64,000 nt of DNA from Smittia aterrima. Taxonomy: Eukaryota > Arthropoda > Insecta > Diptera > Chironomidae. Shown here piece by piece: positions 1 to 11,871 of the stretch; the first letter of the stretch is position 1; every line of letters starts with the position of its first letter. Position numbers and translations under genes: made by a program. The stretch covers positions 16,244,854-16,308,853 of the forward strand of contig CP093830.1 of NCBI GenBank assembly GCA_033063855.1. Reading direction: 5' to 3'. The notes below the pieces were generated by a model that saw only the letters and a program-made list of their open reading frames with translations, was not told the origin of the DNA and searched no databases.

Positions 1-582
1 AAGGAAACCTTATAGTGGTCGCTTTGTCCGGTGTCCGTTGTCCGTTATTGAAATAACTCGCGAACGCGATGAGCTAGCGAATTAATTTTTTCCACCATTC
101 GATAGAGAAATTTATTTGGGAAAACAACTTAGGAGGATTTTTGGCTAGCTCATCAGGATTAGGCCCACTGGCCCAAAACCTGGAATCTCCATACCAAAAG
201 TCGATTTTTGCTTGTAACTCGATTTTTTCGAGAACGGAAGCAGCTAGCTATTTTTGGTTTTTGTCATTTGGTTCTATTTATGGATGAAACGAAAACCTTC
301 TTAGATGGACTTGATAGCTCAAGTGGTTCGGGTCCACGGGGCTGGAGTCTGGTGAGCTCCATACAAATTTTTCAAACTTTTTCGATTTGTTCAGATTTCT
401 TAACATTTTCGCTGACACTTCTTCACGAGAAATGTTCAGCGTGCTCATACGAATGCTTGGATTCCAGAGCTGACCAGATATGAGTCCACCTTCGACCAGC
501 GCCAAGTGAAAATTCTTTCACTTTGACATTTTGACTATGACGTTTTTATATGAAATGATCAGCTCGTCACGACTAAGCGATA
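1..582. repeat. Dispersed repeat sequence, no gene
   Basis: The first ~50 bases (CCTTATAGTGG... followed by GTCCG-type repeats) resemble the left part of the element at 39904-41483, so the window seems to open inside a relative of it. Bases ~350-460 match, in inverted orientation, the segment at ~5945-6055 (same run through GAGCTCCATACAAATTT and GAAATGTTCAGCGTGCTCA). Short open frames here do not continue into anything recognisable. Confidence 0.5.
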
Positions 583-1016
583 AATCCCAGAAAATCCAAG
601 CTCCACACATTGGATCCACCTCTGGTGAGCTCAAAGTGGAACTTCGTTATCCTTCCAGTTAGAGCATTTAGATGCTCACAAAAAATGTTCAACTGGTCAT
701 GATAAAGCAAACAATCCCAGAAAATTCAAGCTCCACACATTGGATCCACCTCTGGTGAGCTCAAAGTGGAACTTCGTTATCCTTCCAGTTAGAGCATTTA
801 GATGCTCACAAAAAATGTTCAACTGGTCATGATAAAGCAAACAATCCCAGAAAATCCAAGCTCCACACATTGGATCCACCTCTGGTGAGCTCAGAGTGGA
901 ACTTCGTTGCCTTTGGAGTAGTTAGAGCATTGAGATGTTCACAAAAAATGTTCAACTGGTCATGATAAAGCAAACAATCCCAGAAAATCCAAGCTCCACA
1001 CATTGATCCACCTCGG
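583..1016. repeat. Tandem repeat array, ~130 bp unit, about 3.3 copies
   Basis: The string AATCCCAGAAAATCCAAGCT recurs at 583, 713, 843 and 976 (one changed base in the second copy), giving periods of 130, 130 and 133 bp. Each unit contains CACACATTGGATCCACC and a GAGCTC site. Units two and three are almost identical; the fourth is cut short at ~1012. The minus-strand open frames across it are simply the repeat read in one frame. An inverted relative occurs at 5874-5925. Confidence 0.9.
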
Positions 1017-2400
1017 TACGAACTGCTACTGCTACTTGTTTTATTTTTATTTTTTTTATTATTATTGCTATTATTTTTATTTGTCAATTGATTTTTGCTG
1101 ATTTACATTGGGAACTCAGTGTCTTAGCGACCTTAAAGAGTAACCCAGTAGAGAGTTTTGTACAATTGGATTTTTGCAATTTTTTGTTACAAATTTTTCA
1201 TTTTTCGATTACATGTTGTGTTTTTTATCTGTATTTTTCTTGCTGTTGTTGTTTTCTGTTGTTGGTTACTGTTGATGATGATTACGAGTTTCTGTTGAGA
1301 TTGTCTGATTTTTTACATAGTTTTGGCTGTACTTTTTTGATTTTTTCTGTTGATTTTCAGGTTGATCTCGGCGTTTTGAGTGAAAAGTTATGAAAGTGTA
1401 GCGATGTTGGAAAGTCAAACGATTATCAAAGTAAACAAGAGCAAATGTGAGTGTCATAAGATGATTAGGACTCCTGAAAGCGGCATTTTCAAACTGAAGA
1501 ACGACAAAAATAGAAACACATCTCGTTCCTTTAACAATACAATTTTTATTAAATTCTCGTCTTAAAATAGCATTCTTATATTAAAAAAATTATATCATAA
1601 TAAAAAATATATTTAAATAAAATACATAGAGCAAAAAATGTTGAGTTCGTTCGAATTTAAGTCCGTTCGACAAGCCAATTTCAACCTTTTGCATTTAGTC
1701 GAGAAGGTTGTAATTGGCTTGTCGAACGGATTTAAATTAGAACGAACTCATCATTTTTCGCTCTACATTTTATGATTGTACCAAGAAAATAAATCTATTT
1801 AATCAATTTCTTTAGATTATAAATTTGGTTCCTTATTCTCACATGCTAGATCAAATAAAAATTAAGCCTTTATTCTCTATAAAAGTAATGATTACAAAAT
1901 TTAAACTAAAAAAAATTGCCTTTCGCAAAATTTAGAGTTCAATTTTTTTCTAGGACATTAAGTCTTTAAAAAAATTTGAAATGTATTTTCCATCTTTGAT
2001 TTGATTTTCGAATACATGGGCTGTCTCTACTACAAGAATGACTTTAAAAAAAACTTAATGTAGCTGCTAACAGAAACAGTGCTGAAAGCACAATTGTTTG
2101 CGCTGGGAAAGCGCTTTTATTTTATAATTATCTTTCGATGCACTTTGCATCGTCTAATTACGAATAATCGTATTTCATTCCCTCTGTCTTTAAAACTAGA
2201 AATAAAATTACTTTCAGTTCACTTAGAACCTTCAACCGAGTTGTTTGCATTCTTCTAAGTTTTTCAGGTTTTTTATCCAACCAAAAACCTTGTTACCAAT
2301 CCAATTGATGGATCAATAGACCATCAATTCTTTCCACAATCTACGGTGAATTTTAAGAGGACAGAAAGAGGATTCAAGATTTTGCAATGTACAAAACGTT
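1017..2400. other. AT-rich intergenic DNA, no gene seen
   Basis: No open frame with family resemblance or splice-linked exons. It contains T-rich low-complexity DNA (1040-1280) and the foldback MITE at 1629-1763. Sequence from ~2030 may include the edge of the decayed retroelement that follows, but I could not define LTRs. Confidence 0.4.
1629..1763. mobile_element. 135-bp foldback MITE, TA-flanked (copy 1)
   Basis: A near-complete palindrome starts GAGCAAAAAATG and ends CATTTTTCGCTC, directly flanked by TA on both sides (1627-1628 and 1764-1765), the target duplication expected of Tc1/mariner-type elements. Arms are about 60 nt with a short loop near TTTAGTCG. Same family as 13292-13426 and 13777-13911: identical outer TIR and identical core (CAAGCCAATTTCAACC), but a clearly diverged middle of both arms. 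No coding capacity. Confidence 0.88.
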
Positions 2401-5100
2401 TATTAAAAATAAACAAATCTTGTGAGGAGATATCGACGTCCAAATGACTGATGAAGCTGGTAAACTTAAAGAAACCAAACTTCGTCCTCAGCTGACTGAA
2501 TATACGAAGAAACTAATGCTTTCGTGTTGTGATTGATTTGAATTCAATTTATTTAATCTTTCCTTAACAAAAAAACCCTTTCTTTAATAGAATGACATTG
2601 TTTTTACGAGACGTATGCGTGTGAGATAAATAAAATTGTGAATCACGATTTAAACAAACACAATTTCAATTTCATTCAAAAATCAAATCTTTCATCCGAA
2701 CAGATTCTGATTCCTTAATGGAAATGATTTCCATTGCTCAAACTTGAGAATCTTCGGGAAGCTTGACACATAAGCTTCATCCAAATGAACATAAAAATAA
2801 TAATTTTAATAATTATCGCGGAAGCTACAACGCTTTCAAACCAAGAGGCACTTACAGGGGAAGATTCAACTCGAATCGGGGTTTCTATAATAATTCAAAT
2901 ACAAGAGGTGGAAAAACCTTATTGGGGTAGGTTTTCATTTAACACAAATGGCTTTAATAACGAAGCAAGTGGAAGTGGTCAGAACAGGGGAGGCTCATCG
3001 TTCGGTAGCCCAAGCCGAGGCAATTATTCGGGTAAATCTAACAAACCAATAACTTGCTACTCGTGTGGTAAGCCTGGCCACATTTCAAAAGATTGTTTCA
3101 ACAATCAGGTCCTAGCTCGAATTATTCGAGCAAAGTCTCAATTCTAAAAAATTTTCAATTAAATTTAAAGAACTGGAGAAAGAAAAATCAAGTTCAGAGA
3201 GCACAGAAAATCCAGACAAAAATTTTTTATCGAAGACATCGCCATAACAAAGGTACAAAAGGGAGTTGCACAACTGCATCTGAATTCGCCACTGATCCCA
3301 GAATACCGGGAGTTGCTTGCGGAAAGGCAACTTGCTGAATTATTTCAATGAAACGGTGAAGTATATTTTCGTTCTTTGATCGTCAGCGAAAATATTGCAT
3401 GCATGTGACAAAAAAACAAAATGAAATTTCTCATTAAAATAAAATATTGTTCCTTTTTTGACTCTGAACTTGCGGAGTTAACAATTAAATTTTAATTTCA
3501 ACAATTATACGCATAATGGTGATTTACTTGGATGGATTCTCAAATATTAGTTCTGATGAAAGAAATTTAAAAAATGAAGAAATATTTTTTTAATCTGAAT
3601 TGTAAAAAAAATGTATTTTGTAAACCATAAGGAAAATTAAGAAGAAAAAAATTGTAAACCATGTACCAAATTTTACAAACCCTGTTGGGGTAAGCTTAAT
3701 GGCTGAAATAAAGTATATAAAAAAAAAGAAATTTTAATCGAAGCTGGATCATCAATTAGCATATCAAACTTACGATGACTTCGAATTAAGAGAACACGGA
3801 ATTTTAGGAGGAGATTTTTTCAATGAAAAATCTGCTCTCATTAATTACGACAATAATACAATTTATTAAGGTGAAAATAAATTGACAATGAACAATCGTA
3901 GTGAGCTAACTTTAAATTTAGATAGTAAAACGATTAATTCACTAGCAAATCATATCGATAATTCAGACTGTTCGCGAACGATCGTCCTTTGCGATCGCCG
4001 CCGAGAGCGGAAAGAAAGAAAAGGGAAAAGGAGAAGAGACGACACTTGTCGCTCTTCCCTTCTCATTAGAATAGAGCATTAATTGTCATTAAGTTTTATG
4101 ATTTATGAATAAAGTTCAGTTATATTTTATACTCCAAAAGATACAGTCCACTTATTGAAGAGACCAGGTGAGCCCAAGACCCTTTGAGTCAGTGACTCCC
4201 CAACACAGACAGTGATGAAAGTGATTTAGAAAGTCTATGATAATGAAGATAACAAAGAGATAATTAACGATTATCAAGACAATGAAGTGACGAGAAAAGT
4301 TTTCGTGCCAAAGGGGCATTCAATTTATTCTGTAGTTGATCTCGATTCCAACGGATTAGGAATCGTTAATGAGGTAGAATTTACAAAAAATATTTTTACG
4401 ATGAAGTGTGCAGTCGAAGCACACGAGTTTAAGGCACGAATCGCCTTTGTGAATCTTTCACAAGAGGATGTTTCCCGAGACTAACGTTAACAAAGTGCGT
4501 CGACGAAAATTTTGAATTTAAACAAGAAAGTGTTTATAATATCGAAGCTAGCAATCGCTTCGAAAGATTAAAAGAAAGAGTCGACTTAAAAGATTCAAAT
4601 TGTGAGGAAGAAAAAGAAATTCTAATTCTTTTAGAAGAATTTTCCGACATCTTCTTTTTAGAAGGAGATTCATTTAAAATTAACAAAACTATTGAAAACG
4701 AAATCGTCGTGAAAGAAAACGTTAAGCCATTGAATTTAAGACAATTCAAAATCCCATTCGCCTTTCAGGGTGAATTGCAAAAATAAATAGAAAAGATGAT
4801 TAAAGACGATAACTGAGGAATCAACCTCACCCTGGAACATGCCAGTCTTTTTAGTGCCAAAAAGCTAGATAATAGAATATCACAAAAGAAATGGAGCCTT
4901 GTAGTTGATTTACGAAAACAAAAATGTCACTTCAGGGGACACACACTCCTTTAGAATCCCTTCCGGATAAATTCGACGTTGTTCATCGCATGACTCATCT
5001 CTACATGAAAATTCATTAACCTTCCTTAACATGAATCATAGTATAAAAATCAAATAGTTGAAATAAAAAGACACCGTTTTACTTTTTTAAAATATCTAGT
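2400..5100 (+). mobile_element. Decayed Ty3/gypsy-like retrotransposon remnant
   Basis: Order and motifs fit a gag-pol element broken by many stops and frameshifts. 2785-3110 is Arg/Gly/Asn/Ser-rich and ends in a gag nucleocapsid zinc knuckle, CX2CX4HX4C (CYSCGKPGHISKDC, 3055-3096). 4287-4484 resembles the segment between protease and reverse transcriptase. 4590-4785 and 4830-5010 contain the approach to the reverse transcriptase palm (RQFKIPFAFQ, then NMPVFLVPK-like and LVVDLRK-like stretches in changing frames). No YXDD, RNase H or integrase could be found and no LTR pair was recognised, so it is an old truncated copy. Confidence 0.7.
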
Positions 5101-5873
5101 ACAGTTTTAGGAAGTATCAATTGACTTTAAAAATATTTCAAAGCCGGTAGAACCTAAATAAATAAGATTGAGGACATAAAGTCATTTTAGATCAAGCCTT
5201 CAATAAGTTTTATATTATCTAGACTTATATTTTCTGTACTGGCGCAGTTGGTAAACTTCAACAAAAAAAAATTGAATTGTGAGAATCCGCGAAAGCATTA
5301 TCGACGGTTTATCGGTAACTTGTGATCTCATCAATAATTTATGGAGTTAAAAACGCTAGACTAATTTTTCCTTTAGGGAAAACACTCTTATTTTTAGCTT
5401 CCTGCAGTTCATTGTCAAGCTCTCAAGCTCTAGTTGAAAGCTCGAAGACTGTTGCCTCGATGGACGTTGATAAATCGACTCAATTTTGAAACCATTACTT
5501 CAAATGCGCTAGCTTTAACCAAATATTGAGCATGAAGAACTGTTGAAAGAAGAAAATTCTTCGGAGCTCAAGATGAGGTCGTAGAACTATTCGAAGAAGC
5601 AAATTTAAGTGCAGTCAAGCAACGAGAAAATCTACGACAGTTGAGCATACGTATTCGTGACTATTTCGAAGTTGACTGTCATGTCTGAAACTATGGCAGC
5701 CAATGAACATCTCAATCAATGAGAAATATTGCATAGAAAATGCATGTAAGCAAAAACCAGGGGCAAGACAAACTACTGTTGCTTACTTATCGTATTAATC
5801 CATTTAGGACTGCATGCCGGCGCTTTTTTTAAATTATTTTAGAAAATTAAATTTTTTCGTGCTGTATGAAAAT
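5101..5873. other. Degenerate repeat-like DNA, no gene seen
   Basis: Follows the retroelement remnant and may be its eroded 3' part, but no reverse transcriptase, RNase H or integrase motif could be followed here. No spliced gene recognised. Confidence 0.35.
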
Positions 5874-6085
5874 ATGAGCTCACCAGAGATGGATCCAATG
5901 TGTAGAGCTTGGATTTTCTGGATTATTTGTTTAGTCTTGACTATTCGTTTGAGCACGCTGAACATTTCTTGTGAAAAAATGTCAGCGGAAATGTTAAAAA
6001 AAACTGATTAAATCGAAAAAGTTTAAAAAAATTTGTATGGAGCTCACCAGACCTGAGCTCTCAAGCCCAACTTCGATAAGCCCCG
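5874..6085. repeat. Inverted copy of the repeat family at ~350-1016
   Basis: TGAGCTCACCAGAGATGGAT and the next ~30 nt are the reverse complement of the unit in the 583-1016 array. 5945-6055 is the reverse complement of ~350-450. The two inverted copies bracket the retroelement remnant, about 5 kb apart. The short ORF 5814-6011 is repeat sequence. Confidence 0.7.
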
Positions 6086-6412
6086 TCTTAATTATAAATT
6101 GCACTGAATGACGGAAACCAGAAGCAGCTAGTTTCCTTCGTTCTCGACTAGATAGAGTTCACAGCTAAAATTCGAATTTTTGCACGGACATTCCATTGAA
6201 CCCGTATTTCTTCAGTTTCCCTTTTATAAATATTTTTTCCTTTTTTTCTCAAACTAAATTAAATAAAATTAACTTTCATACAGTATGTATATAAACTCAA
6301 TCGTATTCTTATGAAAAACTATGGTGGCAAATCCTTTTTTTTTTTGCTGAATTAACAATAAAGGTTGCTTACATGTAAGCTATGTAGGAAAATAAAATAA
6401 ATTCTTACTCAC

Positions 6413-6605
6413 TTAACTAATCGCAGAATCATATAGATAAAGCACTGCAGTCGATGATCTTCCAAATTTTCTTTCTAATTGAAGTCCTAAAAGAAATTCA
6501 GATAAAAATGAGCTTAGTCTTTTAGAAAACTCTTTAAACAAGACATACCTCGTCGATGGCTCTTAATAGTTTCTCATTAAAGCTTTGATTAAAAGAAGAG
6601 AAGAC
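6413..6605 (-). other. Possible two-exon coding fragment, weakly odorant-binding-protein-like
   Basis: Two phase-compatible minus-strand exons: 6605-6549 (19 codons ending LLRAIDE, donor GTATGT) and 6474-6413 (KENLEDHRLQCFIYM..., donor GTGAGT) across a 74-nt intron. The spacing around LEDHRLQCFIYM recalls the C2-x3-C3 region of insect odorant-binding proteins, but the residue at the C3 place is Met. A further upstream open stretch (6980-6873, acidic, ending in a GTGAGG donor) does not join in frame. No start, signal peptide or 3' end was found; downstream is repeat DNA. It could be a gene fragment or chance. Confidence 0.25.
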
Positions 6606-7616
6606 CTAAAATTTTGAACTAATTTTTACTTCGCTATTGTTGAATGTAGATTAAGACAGTACCACGCTGTTGTAATTGAATCCATGTGGAATTATCATTA
6701 TGATTTTATGATGATGATGATGACACCGTGTGAAAACAAAAAAGCTTCTATAGCTTTTCAATTAAATTCTCAACCATTAACCGTCAGCTACAAGAAATCA
6801 GCAGACAATGTATCATCTAAAAAATGAACTTTGAAAAAAAAAACTGATTTGTAAAAAACTTGCAAACCTCACTTGCGAGAGAAAAATTGATGTTGGTTCA
6901 AGCTTCTGGGATTATCATCAGATGATGTAGAAGATTCTACACCATCGCCCTCCGAATCACCGAAAACATTTGCCAAACCACTGAAGGAGTGAATCTTCAA
7001 AACAATATGGCGGTTTATTTATGAAAATACGTTGGTTGATGTAACAGCGTATTCCAATTCGAATTAATTTAAAACTCATCATTCCGATTTTTTTTTTATA
7101 GAAAAGCGGTAACCACTTAACTCCCGGTCGATTATTCAACGACGACTGACATGCATACAGCGAGAGTAGAGCCGTTTCGTCGAAGGAATTTCTGTAATAA
7201 GACTCTGAAAGACTGAGCGGTTTGTATATTTTCAATGAAACTTGAAGACGAGATAGTTATTCAAATAACTTTCGTTTATCTGTATTGTCAACATATTTTA
7301 TTTTATGGTTGCAACTCGCCGTTCTTCTCGGTGTTTACATTTAGCGTTTGATCTGCATTAGATTTTCTGGTTATCTTCGTATGAATAATCTACATTCCTA
7401 GAGAATAAATGCTACGAGAACGATAAGGATGGTTTAATCGTTCAACTCAGAATATGATGTTGATACGAAGATGTATATTCTTGGGTGCAAGCTTCAGTCT
7501 TTCGCTGTAAAGTTGATTTTCTTTATTCAAAACTTGCTGAGATTTTCCTTGATTTTATTGACTCGAAAATTCCGATGCCAGGAACACACTTTTTCACAAA
7601 TTAATAAGAGTTCTAT
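6606..7616. other. Intergenic DNA, no convincing gene
   Basis: Contains a (ATG)n-rich stretch near 6710-6722 and one 92-codon minus-strand open frame (6957-7235) without recognisable domain or signal peptide. The 3' end of the odorant receptor gene starts at 7617. Confidence 0.35.
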
Positions 7617-8952
7617 TTAGTTTTCTTTTGAAATTGTGTTGAGCAAATTGAAATAAGACCAAGCTGTCATAATAATCTGAAATATTTCGAAGTGTGAGTT
7701 AATGTTGAAGAAATTTTTTTAAAATAAATTGATTTACCGAAGCAAAAGTTTCATGAGAAATTGTGGCAAATCCCATTGCTGACAGACGCTTCGGTTTTTG
7801 TGAAGACATCAGGATCATTAAGAGATTTCTTCTGTCCTTTCCGTCAAAACTTTCCCAGCCGCAATCGTACACTCCTTCAGCAACAGCGAGACTCGCATCT
7901 GACAATTTCTGACCAAAAATGCAAGAAAGCAAAATTTTGAAGGTGAATGCCAAAGTGAAGAAAACACTCATGAAAATCTGTAGAATAGTATCTGTCGAAG
8001 CTAATAAGATCGAGAGACAAATAATCATTGACATGAGCACAAAGTTTACGAAAAAGTCAAGCGCGTAAATGTTCTGCAGTTTGTCACAAACTTCCATCAG
8101 TTTCAAATGTCGAGATATCAAATTTCTCATCGACTTCCTTCTTTCATCGCCAAATAAATTCTTTAAATGAGAAAAACAAAATTTTAAGTCTTTGAATTCC
8201 ATGATGAGAATTGTTATCAACGCCAGAAACAAGCAATCTGTTGCAATGATAATTGTTGATGTAACAGCTGCGGCATAATCCATCCAAAGCAAAACGTAAA
8301 TGAATATTTCGGGACGAAAAGCATCAAACGGGAACCAATAGTCGAGAGTGGTTTTCATTGATCCTGTTGTGAAGAATGAAACTCCATCCATCATCAAAAA
8401 TATCATAGCAAGCGCGAGTGAAGCTGAATAAAACTTTACGTATCTCTCGAATTGGTCCAAACGACTTTGCATCTCAAGGATCGTCTTATCATTTTTCCGA
8501 AAGTCAATCATCACTTTTAAATTTTGGTAGGCAGCGAAAATGTTTCCTCTGTTTACTAGCGTTATCAAAAGTTTAACAAAAACAGTTGCAACGGTCAAAG
8601 TTTCTCGAATGCAATTTAACGCTCTCGGCAAGTCTTCTGATTGCAAGATCGCATTTGTAGCAACAGATGCTCCAGCCATAAAAATATTGAGAACTACGAA
8701 GGTAGTATAAATTTGTTGTATTGAAGAAAATATTTTTTTTCTCCAGTTTAAAGCTTCCGACTTTGGTTTCAAGTTGATAAAAATTATGTCAAAAAGTGTT
8801 AACGGAATTCTCAAGAACGAGTCACAACTGAATTCTCTTTTTTCAACCGAGCACAATTTTCTGAGACGTTTCATCTTCTTGCAGGTTGAAGTAACAATAA
8901 AAGCCCAGTTAGTTACCAATGCTAAATACAGTTTTGACTTAAAATTGACCAT
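7617..8952 (-). CDS. Insect odorant receptor (7tm_6 family)
   Basis: Two exons, 8952-7738 and 7676-7617 (61-nt intron), give 424 aa. It would be a ligand-tuned seven-transmembrane receptor of olfactory neuron membranes, working as a cation channel with the co-receptor Orco. Evidence is the C-terminal family signature: LSCIFGQKLSDAS, Y..GWE, SQKPKRLSAMGF and, after the splice, the ending SIIMTAWSYFNLLNT. Several hydrophobic segments are visible (around residues 75-95, 110-130, 165-190, 230-265, 300-345). A longer open frame reaches 8991 but starts with TTG, so the ATG at 8952 is used. The specific Or subfamily cannot be assigned. An AT-rich element with terminal inverted repeats sits 29 bp upstream of the ATG. 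Confidence 0.9.
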
Positions 8953-8980
8953 ATTAGAAAACTTACTTTTAACGGATGGG

Positions 8981-9314
8981 GTGATTTCCAAGGAATATGT
9001 ATTTTTTTATAAAATTTATAACAAATTATATATAATTATAAGATTTTATTAAAACTTATTTATAAAATCTTATAATTTTTTTATAATTTCTTATAATAAT
9101 TCTTTATAAAAATTATATATAATTATAAGTTTTTATAAAAAAACATGTTTTATAAGTTTTTATATTGACAAAAATTGATTTATAATTATATATAATTGTA
9201 TATAATTGTATATAATTATAAATAAAATTATAAGATTTTATATATAATTATATATAATTGTATATAATTTCTTATAAAAATTATATATAATTATATATAT
9301 TCCTTGGAAATCAC
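8981..9314. mobile_element. 334-bp AT-rich element with terminal inverted repeats (MITE-like)
   Basis: Left end GTGATTTCCAAGGAATATGT (8981-9000) and right end ATATATTCCTTGGAAATCAC (9295-9314) are inverted repeats of ~18-20 bp. The interior is almost purely A/T, built of TATAATTATATATAATTG-like runs that can themselves fold. No coding capacity and no clear target duplication. It lies directly upstream of the odorant receptor start codon. Confidence 0.7.
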
Positions 9315-10555
9315 GAGTCCCACTTTTAACTTTTTAATTATAGTGAAATTATTTCTTTGAACCTCAATTTGGATAAATCATAAATGTCAAAAGAAAAAAC
9401 GATTCATTTAAATTATTAATTGTGTCAAACAAGCACCGTGTGTCTTCATAAATTCACAAAATATTGAAACTTCTGTTATTGTGAAGCTGTTATTAAGTTC
9501 CGAACTTGTGAAATACCAAAGTTATCAACAATAATGATTAAATCGTCATTACTATTGATAATGATATGAATTCATCGATACTTACAATCAAATCATGTTC
9601 GGCTTCAGTTTGCTTTTGTCTTGCTTATTAATAAATTCTAATTTCAAAACCAAAGAAACTTTTTCAACTCGGATTGTCCTTCTTTGTTTACAAACCAGAT
9701 CTCTATTTTTATCGCTATCGCCGTTCTATCTCTATCGATATCGTCAAAATGTTTGAAAAATATTCGACACTTATCAGTTGTGTGCTGACATTAAAACGTT
9801 CTCAACGCACAAAATAGATATTTTTGTGAGCTGACGGTTTCTCTACGCAGAAGTTCAAAGTACAATAATGTAACAAATGTCATCAATTATTATTTTTTGA
9901 AGTCGTTAAAGTTTGCTATTGAAAAAATACAAGTCTAACTTATGGTTTACACAGCTTATAAGTGTATACATAGTCCTGAGTATAAGCTATCAATCCCTTA
10001 ATTCAATTTTTTTACAAGTTCCTTTCAATCAAAGTTATCGCAACTGGTTGTATAATTTTTGATCAGTTAAAAACGGTAAAATTTATTTCAAATTCATTTA
10101 GAAGTTAATTTAGCTAACTTTTGTAAAAAATCTTTTCATAAACTAAAATCTCTATTAAATATTCTATATTTTAATAAAAGTTTCAACAAAATGCAGCGAA
10201 AGTTTCAAAAGTTATAGAGAAAAACTTTCGAAGTCTCTAAGTGGCTGTATTTCAATGTCCGCTACTGTAAGCAAAAAAAAACAGTTTGATTTTATTAAAT
10301 TACTATTGTAGATAAGATTTTAGCTTGTAGGTGCACACGATAACAATCTCACTCCGCTCATTCATTTATTTCACTTGAATTTCACTTCGACCTTTTGCTA
10401 AATTATTTAGCCTAAATCATCCTCGTTCTAATCATTCTCTTCTGCGTTTTCTGAGAAATAAATTGAAAATTGATTTTATTATTGGAAAATTCTTTTATTT
10501 CTTCAAAGAAATCAAAGTCAACCTATTACGAAGCACAGCACTCAAAGGAGGAATA
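9315..10555. other. Intergenic region upstream of the RMDN-like gene
   Basis: No gene found. A TATCGATA sequence, identical to the Drosophila DRE core bound by DREF, occurs at 9733-9740, within a run of TATCG-like repeats (9700-9750). It is ~820 bp upstream of the next ATG, so a promoter role is only a possibility. Confidence 0.35.
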
Positions 10556-11356
10556 ATGCCGAAAATTATTGATCAACTTTTAAAAGCTGACCAGCTCTTT
10601 GACGATAACAAGTTCGAAGAGACTCTGGATTCGTTAAAAACTTTAGATCAGACAAATCCTGAAGTTTTGTGGAGACAAGCTAGAGCGTTGTACAAAGTTT
10701 CTGTAAGCAATACCTGCTCTACGAAGGCTGAATCAATTCGCGAAGCCTACACGTTTGTGGCCAAGGCTCTCGAGATAGACGAACAAAATTTCGCTGTGCA
10801 TAGTTGGTTTGAAAGATAAATTTTAAAATAAATTTTTCTTAGATAAGTTAAAGTTTTAAAGGTATGCGGTCTTGCTTGATGCAAAGTCGAACATCGATGG
10901 AATCAAAGAGCGAATTAAGCAATTAGAGAACGTAAAGAAACATATGCTCCGAGCCGTCGAATTGAACCCTGAAGACCCAACTAGCCGTAAGAACTTAGCT
11001 AAAATATGTGATTTGAAATATCTTTTTAAGTACGTTTAACAGATTATATTCTTGGCGAATTTGCATTCGAACTGGCTGATCTTCCCTGGTATCAACGTAA
11101 GATCGTCTCTACAATCTTTGCTACACCACCAAATGGGAGCTACGAAGAAGCTCTAGAATGTTTCCTTAAAGCAGAGGCTCTAGAAGCTGATTTTTATGTC
11201 ATGAATAAACTCATGATTGGAAAGTGCTATTACCAGTTGAAGAATAATGAGAAGGCTAAGGAATATTTGACTAGAGCCGCTGCCATTGCGGTCAAAAATG
11301 AAGACGATCGTAAATGCAAAGAAGAAGCTGAATCGTTGTTGAAAAAAGTCAAGTAA
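10556..11356 (+). CDS. Rmdn1: Regulator of microtubule dynamics protein 1-like (RMDN/FAM82 family)
   Basis: Three exons, 10556-10806, 10862-10986 and 11043-11356, total 229 aa. RMDN proteins are TPR-like helical proteins linked to microtubules or to mitochondrial/ER contacts. Family evidence: NPEVLWRQARALYKVS early, then HSWYAVLLD across splice one, HYILGEFAFELADLPWYQRK across splice two (PWYQR is a family hallmark), then FATPPNGSYEEALECFLKAE and a C-terminal TPR pair (GKCYYQLKNNEKAKEYLTRA). The frame is open back to 10463 but that start is TTG; the ATG at 10556 follows GGAGGAATA and fits the family. No transmembrane segment is seen, unlike RMDN3. A polyadenylation-like AATAAA lies at ~11413. 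Confidence 0.9.
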
Positions 11357-11871
11357 ATTGTCGTTACATATTGAAATCGTTCAGGTTACCAGTTTTTGAA
11401 TCTTTTAAATTGAATAAAGGGTGACGTGAAGAATTAGATCTATTCCTAATGTTTTCTTTACGTTTTCTTGATCGTTTGTTTCCCTAAGTCAACACAAATC
11501 TTTTGGTTCATGTGTAATTGTGTTGAGTCTTCAATTTCATCACCAAACGAGAGCAGCAGAGTAAAACTCAATCTTGCTTACAACCTTTCGAAAAGAAGTT
11601 GAGTTTAAGTTAAATGATTTGAATAAAAGAAGAGAGAATCAAATCAACCAAATACCTGAAATGAAAAAAGTTTTGTTTGTAAGTTTCCCAAGCAAAATGT
11701 ATGAATGATCTAAAAAAAATATTTTGTTTTAACTTGCACTGAAGTCAAAATCAAGCACTCATTTTGTCATGGATTCTGACTCAGAATTTCTGACGACAAG
11801 GAGAAACTTCTCATTCTATATCAGTGATAACTCTCGGATAGGGAGAGGGATCCTGAAAGCAAAACTTTTAA
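11357..11871. other. Intergenic, no gene seen
   Basis: 3' flank of the RMDN-like gene, AT-rich, no open frame of note. The duplicated GGT segment starts at ~11868. Confidence 0.4.

Noticed and set aside
697..1087. Minus-strand ORFs repeating CGAWIFWDCLLYHDQLN
   Set aside because: They are one frame of the 130-bp tandem array; two overlapping versions exist only because the unit repeats without stops.
8953..8991. Extra 13 residues at the odorant receptor N-terminus
   Set aside because: They require a TTG start inside the terminal repeat of the AT-rich element.
10463..10555. N-terminal extension of the RMDN-like ORF
   Set aside because: The extension starts with TTG; the first ATG (10556) agrees with the family start.
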